Assembly (NCBI GenBank): GCA_028554795.2
Contig: CM068832.1
Coordinates: 86,204,511-86,268,510 of the forward strand
DNA: 64,000 bases
Source: Sinohyriopsis cumingii
Taxonomy: Eukaryota; Mollusca; Bivalvia; Unionida; Unionidae
Direction: 5' to 3'
Below the pieces are notes generated by a model that was not told the DNA's origin, made no database searches, and worked only from the letters and a program-made list of their open reading frames with translations. Each line of letters starts with the position of its first letter. The stretch's first letter is position 1. A program made the position numbers and the translations under genes. This document shows positions 41,053 to 53,954 of this stretch, in pieces.

Positions 41053-42823
41053 TATCAGGCAAAATTTACGAACTTTAATTAGCACATTTGCTAATATTCG
41101 CATCCACAATGCAAAGCGAAGGTTGAAAGATGCATGCATGCATGCAAACTTAAGCTATTACACAATAAATAAAATCGGTATAACGCTAAAATTTCGCAAT
41201 TTAGAATTTCAGTCACATAGCACATGTTATGACGAGAGAACTCTTTCAAGACAAATTGGCACAGGAAATATATATAGTGTGCAGCTATAACGGTATTTGA
41301 GATTTAATGATAATGTTGTTGAAATAAATATGCAAAGAGTGTAATATTCGACTGAAATTATTAACAATGTTATGTTTTGGAACAGAGCATAAGAACGTAG
41401 TGCTTTGACATAGAATCAGTAAATTTATTTACTACTGCAGCACGTGTTAGCATATGTGAAACCCTCTTTTAGCGTACAAGATAGGAACTAAATCAAAGTA
41501 CTTAGACTGGAGGAGATCATTTATTATACAACAGAAAATATGATTATAATCAAATATCACAAACAAAATGGCACACTGAGTAACGAATTTGCAGTATAAC
41601 TGCAGAAAATCCTTTGTGACCAACTTTCTGCAGATTAGTGTTCAATATAAACATTGATCGCTTAAAATGACAGATAACAAGGAAAGCAGAAACTCCAACA
41701 TTCATGCACCAAAACCATATCAAAATTGATGATTTATATCCACAAAAAACAATCTCACACTATTTAATGTTCTATTTTTCTAAATGTATCTGGAATACCA
41801 CGTTCGTCTATTATGTAATATAAAATGGTATAAATAAGAGAAACTTAGATATACAAAATGCACAGTTCCCTCGTTCTCCAATAAATATTCGCCTCAAGTA
41901 TCTGTTGACGATTTTGTGTTAGGGCCAAAGAAAAGACGTTAGTCCTAATTTTAAACTTTTCTGCAACCTACACTAAGTTTGTGATGCAAGATAATATTTT
42001 TTTTATAATTACTTATTGACCTACTATGTGTGACTATAGAGGAAACTACTTGGGTGTACCATTTTGAATCCCTTCAATGTATAATGTATAATTCGAAAGT
42101 AATGAATGAGCTGGAATAGTTATCAATTATGCTTGGCATTAATTTTTTGTCAATCAACACTTATCAGGACACATGCCAATCTGATTTACGTTATAACCTA
42201 AGCTGACTTGATTTGTTACAGATATAAATTTTCTAGTTTGTACTCTGTAGTTAACAAAATGTGCATATGATCCTGAATACTAATTCCTGTATGTAAGCGA
42301 ACATGATGTACTCGCTGTTAGTGTGATATTAGACTTGATGTGTTATTACTATTATTAAGTACTAAACAGTGAAATTTGTCTTTAGGGGAAACGTGACCAA
42401 AACTAAATTAATGACTGCAATATTGTACACATATTGACTTTGATGTACTGATCTGCAGGCACTGTGAAGATTTCATGGTAACGAAAGCAGAAGATTGTGC
42501 TTGCACACCATGTCATGTACGTCACAGCAATGAACTTATCAGCATGTATAGATCACAAACTGTTCAGGGTCAGTCATGCTTGAGAGGAAATCATCAGAAA
42601 TGTCGAATAACCACAGGTCATCCGATGTGATAACTTGTTTATTCAAGTCAAAATAAAATGCATAAACCGCTATTGGTAGCTAATATGTACATGATAATTT
42701 CAAAAAACTCTTTTAGGATTGCAGATTTAGAAGTACATGTACATTTTATACATGGGCTATGTAGCCTAACATAAAGTCCTTATATTAATAATAGATTTGA
42801 TTTTACAATGTCGCAAGAATAAC

Positions 42824-42883
<60 letters not shown>

Positions 42884-43508
42884 AGAAAAAGAATAGGTGC
42901 AAAATTAATTTCGTATTATATATGTATGCATAATAACTCACCTCGCTCTAATATACTAGTTGTCAAATCGATTGGATGAAACAAGTCATACGTTAATGCA
43001 CATTGTTGCAGAATGGAGAAATAGTATTCACATAAGTTCCAAGGCCTGGTTGGGTAAGCACCTTTCGGTATCAGTTACATGTTTACTATTTCACCCTCTC
43101 TTCAACTCGCTGTAGCGACCTGCTCAAATAAAGTCACATTTACTAAACCGGATTTATCTTTCGGGCTAACGCAACTCATTGATGGCTCTTTTGGCGATGT
43201 TTCCACAGGATAAACGAGAATATATAAACACATTTGTATGGAAAACAATACGTTTTGTATAATCTCTCTCTCTCTCTCTCTCTCAATGATAATATATGTA
43301 TTCTGAATTGGTATATATATGCGGTTCAGTTTGATTTATGACATCAAAAACTCACTACTTTGATTAGATACAAAACGTCGGCAAAATGTTCTATATAGAA
43401 TAATTAGATGATAGTTTCATTGAGATTGATCTATTTATATACATGGATTTAGTAATATATAATTTATTCCGGACAAACGTTTTGAACTTAGGCTGATCTG
43501 GTAATATA
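41053..43508. other. AT-rich non-coding stretch
   Basis: No gene recognised. (AT)n at 42827-42878 and (TC)n at 43263-43284. Confidence 0.55.
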
Positions 43509-44262
43509 TAATAATAATAATAATAATAATAATGAGGACTTTGTATAGCGCCTAATCTGTAGAAGCTCTAAGCCCTATACAACAGTAGACAACACTTATA
43601 AGATACAAAACATATATAATGATATGATTGCAAAATCAAACACCATGAAATTAGAAAACATAATAAACATGATGAGAATATTTAAGGTAGGAACCAGTAT
43701 TTCTTTAAGTTTGTTCTTGCAGCTGAAATAAGTGAGTTTTGAGAGCACTCTTGAATGGGATCACTGTCTTTGTGTCTAAGTTCAGTGAGCAATTCATTCC
43801 ACGTTGCTGGGCCCTGGTATGCAAAAGAACGCTGTCCATATGACTTTGTTTTCATACTTGGAATAATGAGTATACGATTGCCAGAAGAGGAGCGTAAGTA
43901 TCTTGCTGGTATATACACATAGGTGAGGTCAGATAGGTATGTTGGACTACAGTCTGTCAGCGAAACGTAAAGCAGAGAACAAATTTTGTGTTTGATTCTG
44001 GATCGAATGGATAGCCAGTGTAGGGTACAGAGCAGCGGGAAGGTGTGCTCCGATCGTGGTACCCTACGTATGATCCGAGCAGCTTTGTTTTGAACTGTTT
44101 GAAGTTTCTGGAGCAGATATTGAGATGAACCAGACATAATTGAGTTACAATCGTCCAGTCTTGAAAGTACTAATGAACACATATGTGTGCTTTGCCAGCC
44201 TAACATCCTTTGTATTTTAGTGTTTGTATTTTTCGCCGATTCATTGTAAGAAATATAATTGT
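43509..44262 (-). mobile_element. 3' end of CR1/L2-like LINE, best copy
   Basis: Minus-strand open frame of 174 codons (44206-43682) encoding the C-terminal end of a non-LTR reverse transcriptase ORF: CSLVLSRLDDCNSIMSG, RIIRRVPRSEHTFPLLC, LHWLSIRSRIKHKICSLL, PARYLRSSSGNRILIIPS and QRSFAYQGPATWNELL. A frame break near 43750 spoils the last residues. The 3' end is TTAGGCGCTATACAAAGTCC and (ATT)n at 43509-43535. The RT catalytic domain is absent: the element starts at a junction (44195-44255) that is shared with the 25.9-kb copy. Confidence 0.9.
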
Positions 44263-47200
44263 CCTAATCTGTCAGCACATTAGACAACGGTGTACTTAAG
44301 TATCGGCTGTTGAAATCGCCGTTTGACTTATACACAAGGGGTAAGGGTATTTTTAACTGAAATCATATGTGATGAAAATTACAAAGTGCATGATATCGTT
44401 CATATATATGCCAACAATTTATTACACTGTTACGTTTTGCATCTTTAAAATCACTCTATAATGTGAAAGGTGTTGAAGTGCTTTTAAAACACGAAACATT
44501 TTAGGAAACTGTATCGATCCCTTTATGCGAGGCAATGAAAAATATATATTACACACATTATATAAAATCGAATATTGGAATTTGCAACATAGTATGTGAT
44601 TAAGAGGCTGTCGTCTGTATATAAAATGAATATACATCAACACCTCAAATGTTCCATGTGACAAGGGACCTTTGCAAATTTATATGTTAAAATGAAATGT
44701 ATAATGTCCTTTAGTTTCCTGTAACGGTTGAAAGATGTGAAAACAGAGCCAATATAATGTTATTATTTTGAAGACAAGAGTGCATCAGAGCAGTAGAATG
44801 ATGAGCGTGTATAAACATGAAGTAAAGGTTTTTAATGCTGTAATGTATTATGCTTGACTTATTATTACACACGACTTGACATTGCCTCTGCTGACGTGTC
44901 CGTTGATTAGAATGAGTCATTTAGAAGTCTAAGGTCTCTACCTTCTGGAACATTATCCAGCTATGCATCCCTTAATTATGTTGGCTAAAGGAAATTTCAT
45001 AAAACTCAAGATTGGATACGTTTTTAGGACACTTTTGAGGAGCAATATTAAACGTTGAATATTCTCATTGATATGTCTTTTTTGCAAACTTCAGACGCAT
45101 CTGGACGATTCATTTGTGAACGACACTGTTTATCATGGTCTGATGCTTTCCAGTTATATTGTAGCAGAAAATTTCGATGTTCAGTGTAACTTGTACAGTA
45201 TATAATTTAAATAAGCTTCACGAATTGAAATTTGCGAAACATTTAGTGCTCAGATGTATCATGTGTATTTCATCATTTAAGTTTGAAAAGGCGTAAATAA
45301 ATAAGCAAGACTCCCAGAAGACACATTATATTATGACGACAAAATCAGAGTGGGGTTGTTGTTATTGCATTTAATCAGTGACAGTTGTATAAGTATATCT
45401 GCATCATTCTGCATTGTTATGTATTAAAATACCCACTTATTCTAGATGTAAATATCTAAGTGAGAAATGACCCACAAAATCTTTGAAGAAACAATGTTGT
45501 AATTTTGCAAATGGGGATTCGTTGATGAGTGCAGGTAGTGATCGAAAACAATGTGAGGTTTTCCAATTTAATTGATTGTTTGGACTGATAGTTTCAAATA
45601 CTACACCATAATGTCATGCTTTGTATTACAACAATCAAAAACTAGTCACCTGCTTCAAACAGTCATATCTTTGTATATAGTCATGTGTATTAAAAGGTTT
45701 TTCGAAACGTATCATATTATGCATGTTCCCAAATGTCTGAAGTCGAGCATATTAAATCATGATGAAGAAATGAGGAATGGAATTTGTGTCCCATAGGTAC
45801 ATTTGGAATGAAATCATAAGTTTTTATAACATGTTTTAACATTACCATCCATGATGCAGACAGCGACAGATAACGTGATATACAACATGCTTCTCTGTCT
45901 CATTCTGAGATCAAATCTTCACAAACAATTTGTTCAGGATCGAAATTCAAATTTAAAACTAAAACATTGTGCCTAATTTGCAATCCATTGGGAGTTACGG
46001 TTACCAAAGTCTGCTTGATGTTCCTTGATATGATCATGTGCGGAATGTCTTAAATCAACTATGTGATCAATAAATAAAGGTAACCTTTATTTGCATTTCT
46101 ATGAACAGATAAGCCTTATAACTTTCTCTTTCTGATAGGTACCAAACGCGAACACTCATGCAAAACGTCAATGTCAACCGTGAGTCATCAAACATTCTAA
46201 CGTGTGCAAGGGGAAAAAAGTTCATCTGAATGTCTATCATCTATCAACACAATTCTTTCCAACCATGGGCAGCAAACTAAATTCGTTACATAGAACTATG
46301 CCCCTTGATTAGTTAAACAAAGCATGAAATACTAATGCCATTGTCAAACAAGCTGATTAAGCATCAGTATATCAAGCAATTTCCATAATGGCACCTGTGT
46401 TGCAATATAAAGGAAATGCATGCAGTTCCACATTATTGTAGGAAATTATTTTGTAACTTGCACATTCTCTCTGTTCATCCTAATGAACACCTTAGCTATC
46501 TTTGTCATACACTATCCTGATGATCGATGGCAAAAAAACTCAACGTAACAGGATCCCATTCACTCAGTACAATAGTTGACAGTGCGGTGATGTATTTGTA
46601 ACCGTGAACAAGAAGATACAACAATGGATGTTCACATATATTTGGGTAACTTGAGAACATTATCTGATTTATATAATGAAATGTTTTTTTCTTCCTCTGT
46701 TTTTAATTTTCAACAAAATCAGTAAAGTATATCTAAATGGGGTGTACCACTAAGTGGAAATAGCATGCTATGAAATATTCAACGAATTTCCATGCAACGG
46801 CTTCATTGTTCCATTTATACATAATTATATAATGTATTGTACCTAAAGCACATTGGAGATAAACAGGGTCATAATGCACGTTTGTGAAGTTCCTATTCAT
46901 TTGGTAATCCTCTTCATATGAAAATATTCTAATGAACATTTCATTTTTAAGTCATATTAAGTCATATCCTGAAAGAGGTAAAGAATGTAGTGGGGTCATA
47001 ATTTTGAATTAAGAACAAAACGTCACAAAACATATTTTAATAATATGCAGCTCTGCCTCGAATTTTGTGCATAGTATGTGTTACCAGTCACCAGATTATA
47101 TGTTATCTAAGCGTCATACTCCGTGCATAATGCGTATACCAGAACTGTTTCATATAGGTGTGACCTACATCTTTGTAATAATAATAATTTGCTAAATTAC

Positions 47201-49497
47201 GAAGAGAAAAACCATGTGTATCAATCTGACAAATACCAACAAAATATAGTGAATACTCAGAAGTAGTATTTTGCTCCGAAATACAGCATTATAACTGTGT
47301 CCATAGAAAGGTGCTGAACTGGAAAACCTAATGATTCCTATTGACAAATAGATGCGCATTCATATTTTGTGACCAGTGTTGTATAAACTATTGGATTCTC
47401 CATATGTGTATTTTTGAAGAGTATATATCCTTTACTGAATATAATTTGGCAAAGTGATGACGTTTTCATCAGCGGATAAAAACTGAAGAGGATATGTGTT
47501 GAAAAGACAGTGGAGATCTTGATATACTTGTTCAAGGCACTATAACACTTCCTGAAAGATATCAAACCTAACAGTATTGTGAAACAAATTGCCGTATGAA
47601 AAAAAAATTATTTGATGAGAAGCAAATATTTAATATTAGTTTAAAAGAAGCTGCTTTGTTTGACCAGATTTAACGATTAACGATACAGCATAGTGAGATA
47701 CCACATGACTAAAGATTAATAAAGTGTAATTACATTCTCGTAGAGATTACACACCAGATATGCCATAAAATGGGTCACTGTAAGATAATTGGTACAAGAA
47801 CACTACGTTTATGTGATATATGATCGTATCAGCGATACCCATCATTGTTTACTTCAAAGAGATTGCAAATATGTACCACTACATGGGACAGGACCCATAT
47901 CATATGGCGTAACATTTGCTATTTGGAAATGGTTATTGACTACCAGATGTAAGAAAGACAATGATATGGCGGTAGTCTGAACCCCACGGTAAGGAAAGAG
48001 TTTCAAGCATCCTTAAAGTATCCTACACAACCTAGCTCTTGTGAATCCTTTTTGAAACTTATTTGTCTGGTAATAGATTACTAATTTACAAACTGTTGTG
48101 CTCCACGTATACCGTCCATGCTGATATTTAGTAGTATAGGAAAGATGATAAATGAAAAGAACGACAATTGATTTCAGGAACGTTATGTGGTGTTAAACTT
48201 TTCTATACAGAAACCCTTTAGACAATTAAAATCAACACTTCAAAAGAGGTTCTTTAACGTACTGGAGTGACTATTTTTGAAAATACATAGGTTTCTTCCC
48301 ATGAATGATATTAAAGCAGTAATCTCTTTATTTATTATCGCCTGTATCACAATACTTAAATCAGACTCGGGTGCTGTCTTATTGATTTTAGTTACCGTGA
48401 GATTATGACTATATTTGATAAATAACTTAACTCCCAGTGTTTAAAAAAATATATATTATACATTAGTTTAAGATGCTTTCCAGTTTAAAAATAGGTAACA
48501 ATGTGGCGAATCACGTGAAGCAACAAGAGGTGCAATTGTTTGCAAGTATTCTAGTTAGTACTAAAATGTACCATCTAAATGCAGTTACAAACAGTTGCGA
48601 GCAGAGTTTGATGAGATATCCGATAATCCTTCTAACTTAGAAATTAATTGCTGTCAGTTGCTGCATGATGTATTACCATTGTTTCACGCATTACAAGTAT
48701 GGATTATTGTATTCTACTGAACTTATGTATCGCTCAAAAGCACACGTTTATCACGATGCATTCATATAAAGACGCACTAGAACAGGGAGCACTACTATTA
48801 ATTGCCAGTTTTAAGTCCACAAATACAAAATTGGCATTATAAGTATTAACTGTAAGGACAACTCATTTTGACGATGACTACATTTCTTTATATGTATTTT
48901 AAATATATGATAGGGCAAAGTGTATGGTTGTATACGTATTGTGTACACATCTTCAAATCAGGAGTCAATTCGTGATATATTGATACCAGTAATTTTATTT
49001 CAAAATTGTGCACTGAGGTATAATCATGCTGAATCTTACCAGGAAATTGAACAAATATCATCTGAATATGATTACATTTTTCTAGAGGTTGGTTACTTTC
49101 AGCCACAATTTTTCTTCTCACCGAGGTTATTAGAATATATTCTTAACAGCATATAGTTTAAACTTAGGAAAATAGAAGAGTTCCAGTTTCCTGGCACCCA
49201 ATAACAGTATTAATGCGGTTGGTGGTGGTGATAGCCAAACGGAATCAGTTTTAAAGCCGGAACTTGACGTTCCTTTAGAGACGTGGATCGCAAACACGCC
49301 TCGCCACGTATCAAGTCAAGATTGATAGTTACAGTTAACGCTTTCGTTTTTGAATGAGGAACTCGCCTGCTAATGGTCCAAGTGAGTGGTATTGATATGA
49401 TTGCAGGAGTATGCAGACGACATATTATGTATCCACCAAGCGCCCTTTGCATCTTTTCACTAGTTATTTATGTAAGGGTGAGCTACTTTTATCGTTA
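44263..49497. other. AT-rich non-coding stretch
   Basis: Five kilobases with short random frames only, few microsatellites, and no family I recognise. It could hold introns or regulatory sequence of the SAMHD1-like gene, but nothing in the sequence proves this. Confidence 0.5.
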
Positions 49498-49801
49498 GAC
49501 CGCTCCGATTGCCTAGTGGTTAGAGCATACGCCTTGGATGCGGAAGTTCGCGGGTTCGAACCATGGCTGAGTTGTACCAAAGACTTAGAAAAAATTGTAC
49601 TAACGGCTGCCTCACTAGGCGCCCAGCTTTAGGACATTATTGTTAAGACTGGACGGCCTGGTGTTAGCATAATGTGTCTGGGTTTGACATAATTCTACAC
49701 GTCTGCAACATGATGCCCCAGTGCTAGACATTACTATAAACTGCAGGCATCGTAGCGATATGATTGAAAAATTGTCAAAACTACGTTAAAATGCACACAC
49801 G
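49498..49801 (+). mobile_element. tRNA-derived SINE, full length
   Basis: The best-preserved head in the window: A box TTGCCTAGTGGTTAGAGC and B box GCGGGTTCGAACC, spaced as in a tRNA gene. It is followed by the family body (CGGCCTGGTGTTAGCATAAT ... CTAGACATTACTATAAACTG) and tail GATATGATTGAAAAATTGTC ... ACACACG. The head folds poorly as a full tRNA, so this is a SINE and not a tRNA gene. Confidence 0.9.
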
Positions 49802-50937
49802 TACATTCCTTTAATCTCTGACTTTCCGGAATCTTACCAACAAGAGAGTGGGTGCAATTTTACCAATAGGTTGAACTTGGCTGATGCTTGAGAAGGCGGA
49901 TTTGATGCATATTGCAGGAGTTGGCACTTTTGGGATTCCGCTGAAATGTATCACCGGCTGCTGAAATGATGTTTCCGTGTGTTTCAGGAAGTATACACTG
50001 GAGGTGTAATGAGTGTGTAGAGGTTAGGTACTAACAAAAGCAACTCACACATTCGGCTTTCTTTCACGATAAGCAAGTCAGCGTTAGCAATTAAAGATGC
50101 TAACGTAGACACTTTTCACCAGCGCCGAGGCACGTTACTAACACGATATAATTTCCGGGTAGAGTTTTATATGCAGTTGAAATGATATTGCTCAGCACTT
50201 AAAATGAAGTGTTCAGCATGCTCAGCTGCTCGCTTTCACTGGTAAGAACTTCAGAGCTAAATAATTCCAGTTATTGCTGGCCAGGGTAGATTTATCGTTG
50301 TATAACTATCAGCTGCACCTTTCAATTCAGAGATTGTTTTAAATTATATTATTGATTCGTTCCAATGTATCATTAAGTACGAGATTGCTAAAGACCGTCC
50401 AGTAAGTAAAATCTCTAATCGAAGACACAAAATCTTCAAAACCACACAGATACTAAGGCAGATGCTTTACACCAGCCATGTGGTACAACACTAACCCACT
50501 ACAGGGTACAGGTTTATATTCAGTTGAAATGGAAGATCCCAAGCTCGCTAAAAGCAGTGGTTCGACTGCTCAGTAGTTCGTATTCGGCGGTAAGATAGTT
50601 GTACGTCCGGGTAGTTTAATCATTCCATAGCTGTCAGCTTCACTATTCGGTTTGCAATTTTGTTACGATATACTATTGATTAAATGCAAGGTATCCTTTT
50701 GTATACGGTTGATGACGACGGCTCAAAGGGATGAACTGAGTTGCTTCAAGCCAAAAAGCAAACAAAATCATCTGGATGATAGTTAAAATATCACAAAGAA
50801 GAGGAGCAACCCCCAAAGCCTATCCCCAAAAACAAAAACCTATCAGGTGTATAGATTCTGAAGATAGAAGTGTATATTAAACCGGTTATAAATGTGTCAA
50901 GCAGAACTAGATATAATTTTAATGTAACAGTTACTCT

Positions 50938-51008
<71 letters not shown>

Positions 51009-51395
51009 GAGAGATATTCGGTCGCAACAGCAGCAGCGGTAACATTGTCAACAGTGACAATTATAGTCAATTCCAGTATTATACTTTTGCAACGTAATAT
51101 AATTACTACATACTATATTAATCTCAAATATATGATATAACTGTATGTCTACAGTTTGGACACATATGTTTGATGTTTCAGTCTCCACTACAAAAGCTTC
51201 AACATGGTTGCTTTATGCTTTGATAATATTCCTTCGGTTGCAAGAGTATTTGTAAAGTTGCTAAACGTAAAATATGTACTCGCGTGAAACAGGGTAATAT
51301 CTATATATGTCTAATGTTTGTAAACTTGTGCTCAAGTAGCCTTTTTGTCGCATAGACACACACACACACTCACACACACACACACACACAGACAC

Positions 51396-51485
<90 letters not shown>

Positions 51486-51899
51486 AAACGTTGAAATGAG
51501 ATTGGTGGTAATAAAAACATTCAGGAATGGCTTTTTTTATCTTATCATGAAAACACACCATGTTTGGAGTCGAATGAGCTCTTGCATCTCATCTTCAGAC
51601 TTTGTGTTGTAATTTTTGTTAACTCTAAATTTTCCATTTATTGTGCAAATGTAGAACATATTAATTTCCACAAGATGTTAAAGCATCTCTAATTATTACA
51701 CCTCAGTATGAGTTTAATAAATAACAGTTTTATACTTATAATGCATTGTTTTTTAATATTAAAAGCACCTAAAACTAATTTCAATGCAGGTAATTAACGT
51801 ACAAAGTCTAGGATATAAACATTTAAGAGTATTATTGAAATAGAGGTCTCTGCCCGTTTCCGGATGTATTGATCCAGATCTTTAGCTTTTATTTTGCAG
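49802..51899. other. Non-coding, upstream of first visible SAMHD1-like exon
   Basis: No exon recognised. (AT)n at 50940-51000; compound (AC)n/(AT)n at 51356-51482. The polypyrimidine tract and TTTTGCAG just before 51900 form the acceptor of the first visible exon, so this stretch is at least partly intron. Confidence 0.6.
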
Positions 51900-52060
51900 A
51901 TAATACTCGACCCTATCTATGGGATCATACGCCTTGATCCATTGGCTGTGAGGATTATCGACACGCACTACTTCCATCGGTTGCGGTACATTAAACAACT
52001 ATCTTTTGCAGACTACGTCTATCCCGGGGCCACGCATACACGGTTTGCTCACAGCATCGG
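51900..52060 (+). CDS. SAMHD1: SAMHD1-like dNTPase, first visible exon
   Basis: SAMHD1 family enzymes hydrolyse dNTPs to the nucleoside and triphosphate; in vertebrates they limit the dNTP pool and restrict reverse-transcribing and DNA viruses. This 161-bp exon follows acceptor TTTTGCAG and ends at donor GGgtatgt (phase 2). It encodes 53 complete residues from the start of the HD domain: [40 protein letters not shown] and TRFAHSIG, where the His is the first metal ligand of the HD motif. Animal SAMHD1 reads nearly the same. The exon opens in phase 0, so upstream exons (in vertebrates a SAM domain) should exist; none is visible in the 50 kb to the left. The gene may also be one of several invertebrate paralogues lacking the SAM domain. 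Confidence 0.92.
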
Positions 52061-53149
52061 GTATGTAACATTTACATAATTTACTCTTACGATAGGATAA
52101 TCAATCCGTCTTATTATCAATACCATTGGAATAATTATCATAATTATGTATTGTACACTTCGTGAAAATATCGGATGTGCATAAGCTATACTGTACAACA
52201 TAGTGTATAATGTATTAAGAAAACATAGAGTGTTACACAAGGGAAGTAATTGTTGTTACTTAATCCCAATAGTAGATACACGTTTGCTATTCGCACGTTC
52301 ACACACAGGCTAGGTAGGTAACATCTTTATTTACATCTGACTTCAAACTTAGAAAATACCCCGCATAAAATTCTCTTCATTTGGATCATGTCTCAGCTTT
52401 ATTAGCGGTCGAATCCCTTGTCAATATTCAAACTTAGTTTGACATTATTCTTTGATTTTGATGCTCTGCAAGATTGTTATCAATAATTAAATATACACGT
52501 ATCACAAAAGCAAATCGTTAGACTAACAATTCGGAGAAAAGCCAATATCGTCTATAAGGCATACACATGAATAGCGTTTGCTTGTAATACGGCATTGACT
52601 TCCACGAAAACAATTCAAATATACAGATCACAGTAAACAAAATATTTTTATGATGAACTTTAAACCTCGATAACTTCATACATCTTTTGCAGAATGACTT
52701 CAGCGTGACATCGTAGAAGAGTTGTTCAGTTATACAATTCAGCAGTGCTTTATTTTAAAATGTAGTATAGTAAATACAAAAGGTATTTTTATCATCCATA
52801 TATAGACAAGGAGTTATAATCAGAGACATCTTTCATGTGCTGGATAGATGGTTTACGAAAATCGATTGTAAATAAATTAACATTATCTTAGATCGTTGAT
52901 GGTCAGTGTAAAAATTGACACAAAGATTATAAAGAACATCTTAAATATCAGCGATGCAGGTTGACTTGTTAATTCTATTCCATTTTGGTGTACAAACAAA
53001 AACTAATATATTCTGTACATACTATTGACAGAAGTTTGTGTGTTCTCGGAATCGTATTGTTATCATCTGTTTTTCCTTTTACTTCAAGTGAAACAGTCTA
53101 CATTCTGATGATATGTTGCATGATATAAAACTGTTGATCACGATTACAG

Positions 53150-53271
53150 AGTATACCACTTAGCATGTGAAATGATTAAGGTGATTGGGTTACAAGGACT
53201 CGGTAAAGATGTCGGCTTATCTGAGATGGAGGAAACATGTATTCGCGTAGCAGCTTTGTGCCATGACATAG
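53150..53271 (+). CDS. SAMHD1: SAMHD1-like dNTPase, second visible exon
   Basis: Acceptor GATTACAG, donor ATAGgtaaat; 122 bp. It completes the Gly codon split by the previous intron and continues VYHLACEMIKVIGLQGLG ... CIRVAALCHDI, ending one base into the next codon. CHD supplies the His-Asp pair that names the HD domain. Intron before it: 1,089 bp. The insert between LACEM and CIRVAAL has the same length range as in other SAMHD1 proteins. Confidence 0.93.
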
Positions 53272-53660
53272 GTAAATATAACTTAATGTTATTATCTGTT
53301 GAAAATAACAAACATCTCTTTTGTTCAGTCTTATGTGTCCATTGTTAATTAGAATCAATACTATATTTCTTTTTTTCCCATTATGATAGCAGAATGCCTA
53401 TGCTGAGTCACTTAAAATTAACTTCAATAAATTATAATACTAGTTATAATTATTATTATTATTATTATTATTATTGATACAATGGTTTATGTATTTTTGG
53501 TTTACATAAATGTGACCTTAATTCAGGACATAATATAAATTGGACATGACAAGATTCAATAATAGGAACCTTTCGATATTATAAGCGAATATCGAGATCT
53601 GAACCGAAAATACTTGTAGACAGAAACATTACAGAAATATTGTTTGTTTTTGTTTGCAAG

Positions 53661-53722
53661 GTCATGGTCCATTTTCTCATGCTTATGAGCATATAGGCAA
53701 GGAAGAATTACAAGATGTGAAG
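53661..53722 (+). CDS. SAMHD1: SAMHD1-like dNTPase, third visible exon
   Basis: Only 62 bp, between acceptor TTTGCAAG and donor AAGgtaaga. It restores the Gly after HD and encodes HGPFSHAYEHIGKEELQDVK. The two His of HGPFSH are active-site residues in SAMHD1 (positions 210 and 215 of the human protein). The loop after FSH is several residues shorter than in human SAMHD1. Preceding intron 389 bp. The frame is closed exactly by the flanking exons, which is strong support for the model. Confidence 0.93.
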
Positions 53723-53920
53723 GTAAGACGAAGTGATTTATATAATATGTTTTGTGATATAGATGAAATTCAATGTACAACGATATGGTAATATGCTAGT
53801 AATATAACCCCACGATTGATGGCAGGCACCGGCGTAGCGTTCTTTCCAACTCACCTGGAATATGGCTTCAGAGTCTTGTATCCAATGCAATATCTAATGA
53901 TACTGTTATTGTTGTTGTTG

Positions 53921-53954
<34 letters not shown>

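Noticed and set aside
49499..49570. tRNA gene
   Set aside because: A and B boxes are present, but the head is followed by the SINE body and does not form a convincing acceptor stem; all copies share this arrangement.
51332..51561. Possible CRISPR-like or clustered repeat
   Set aside because: It is a plain AC/AT microsatellite; no spacer-repeat structure exists anywhere in the window.
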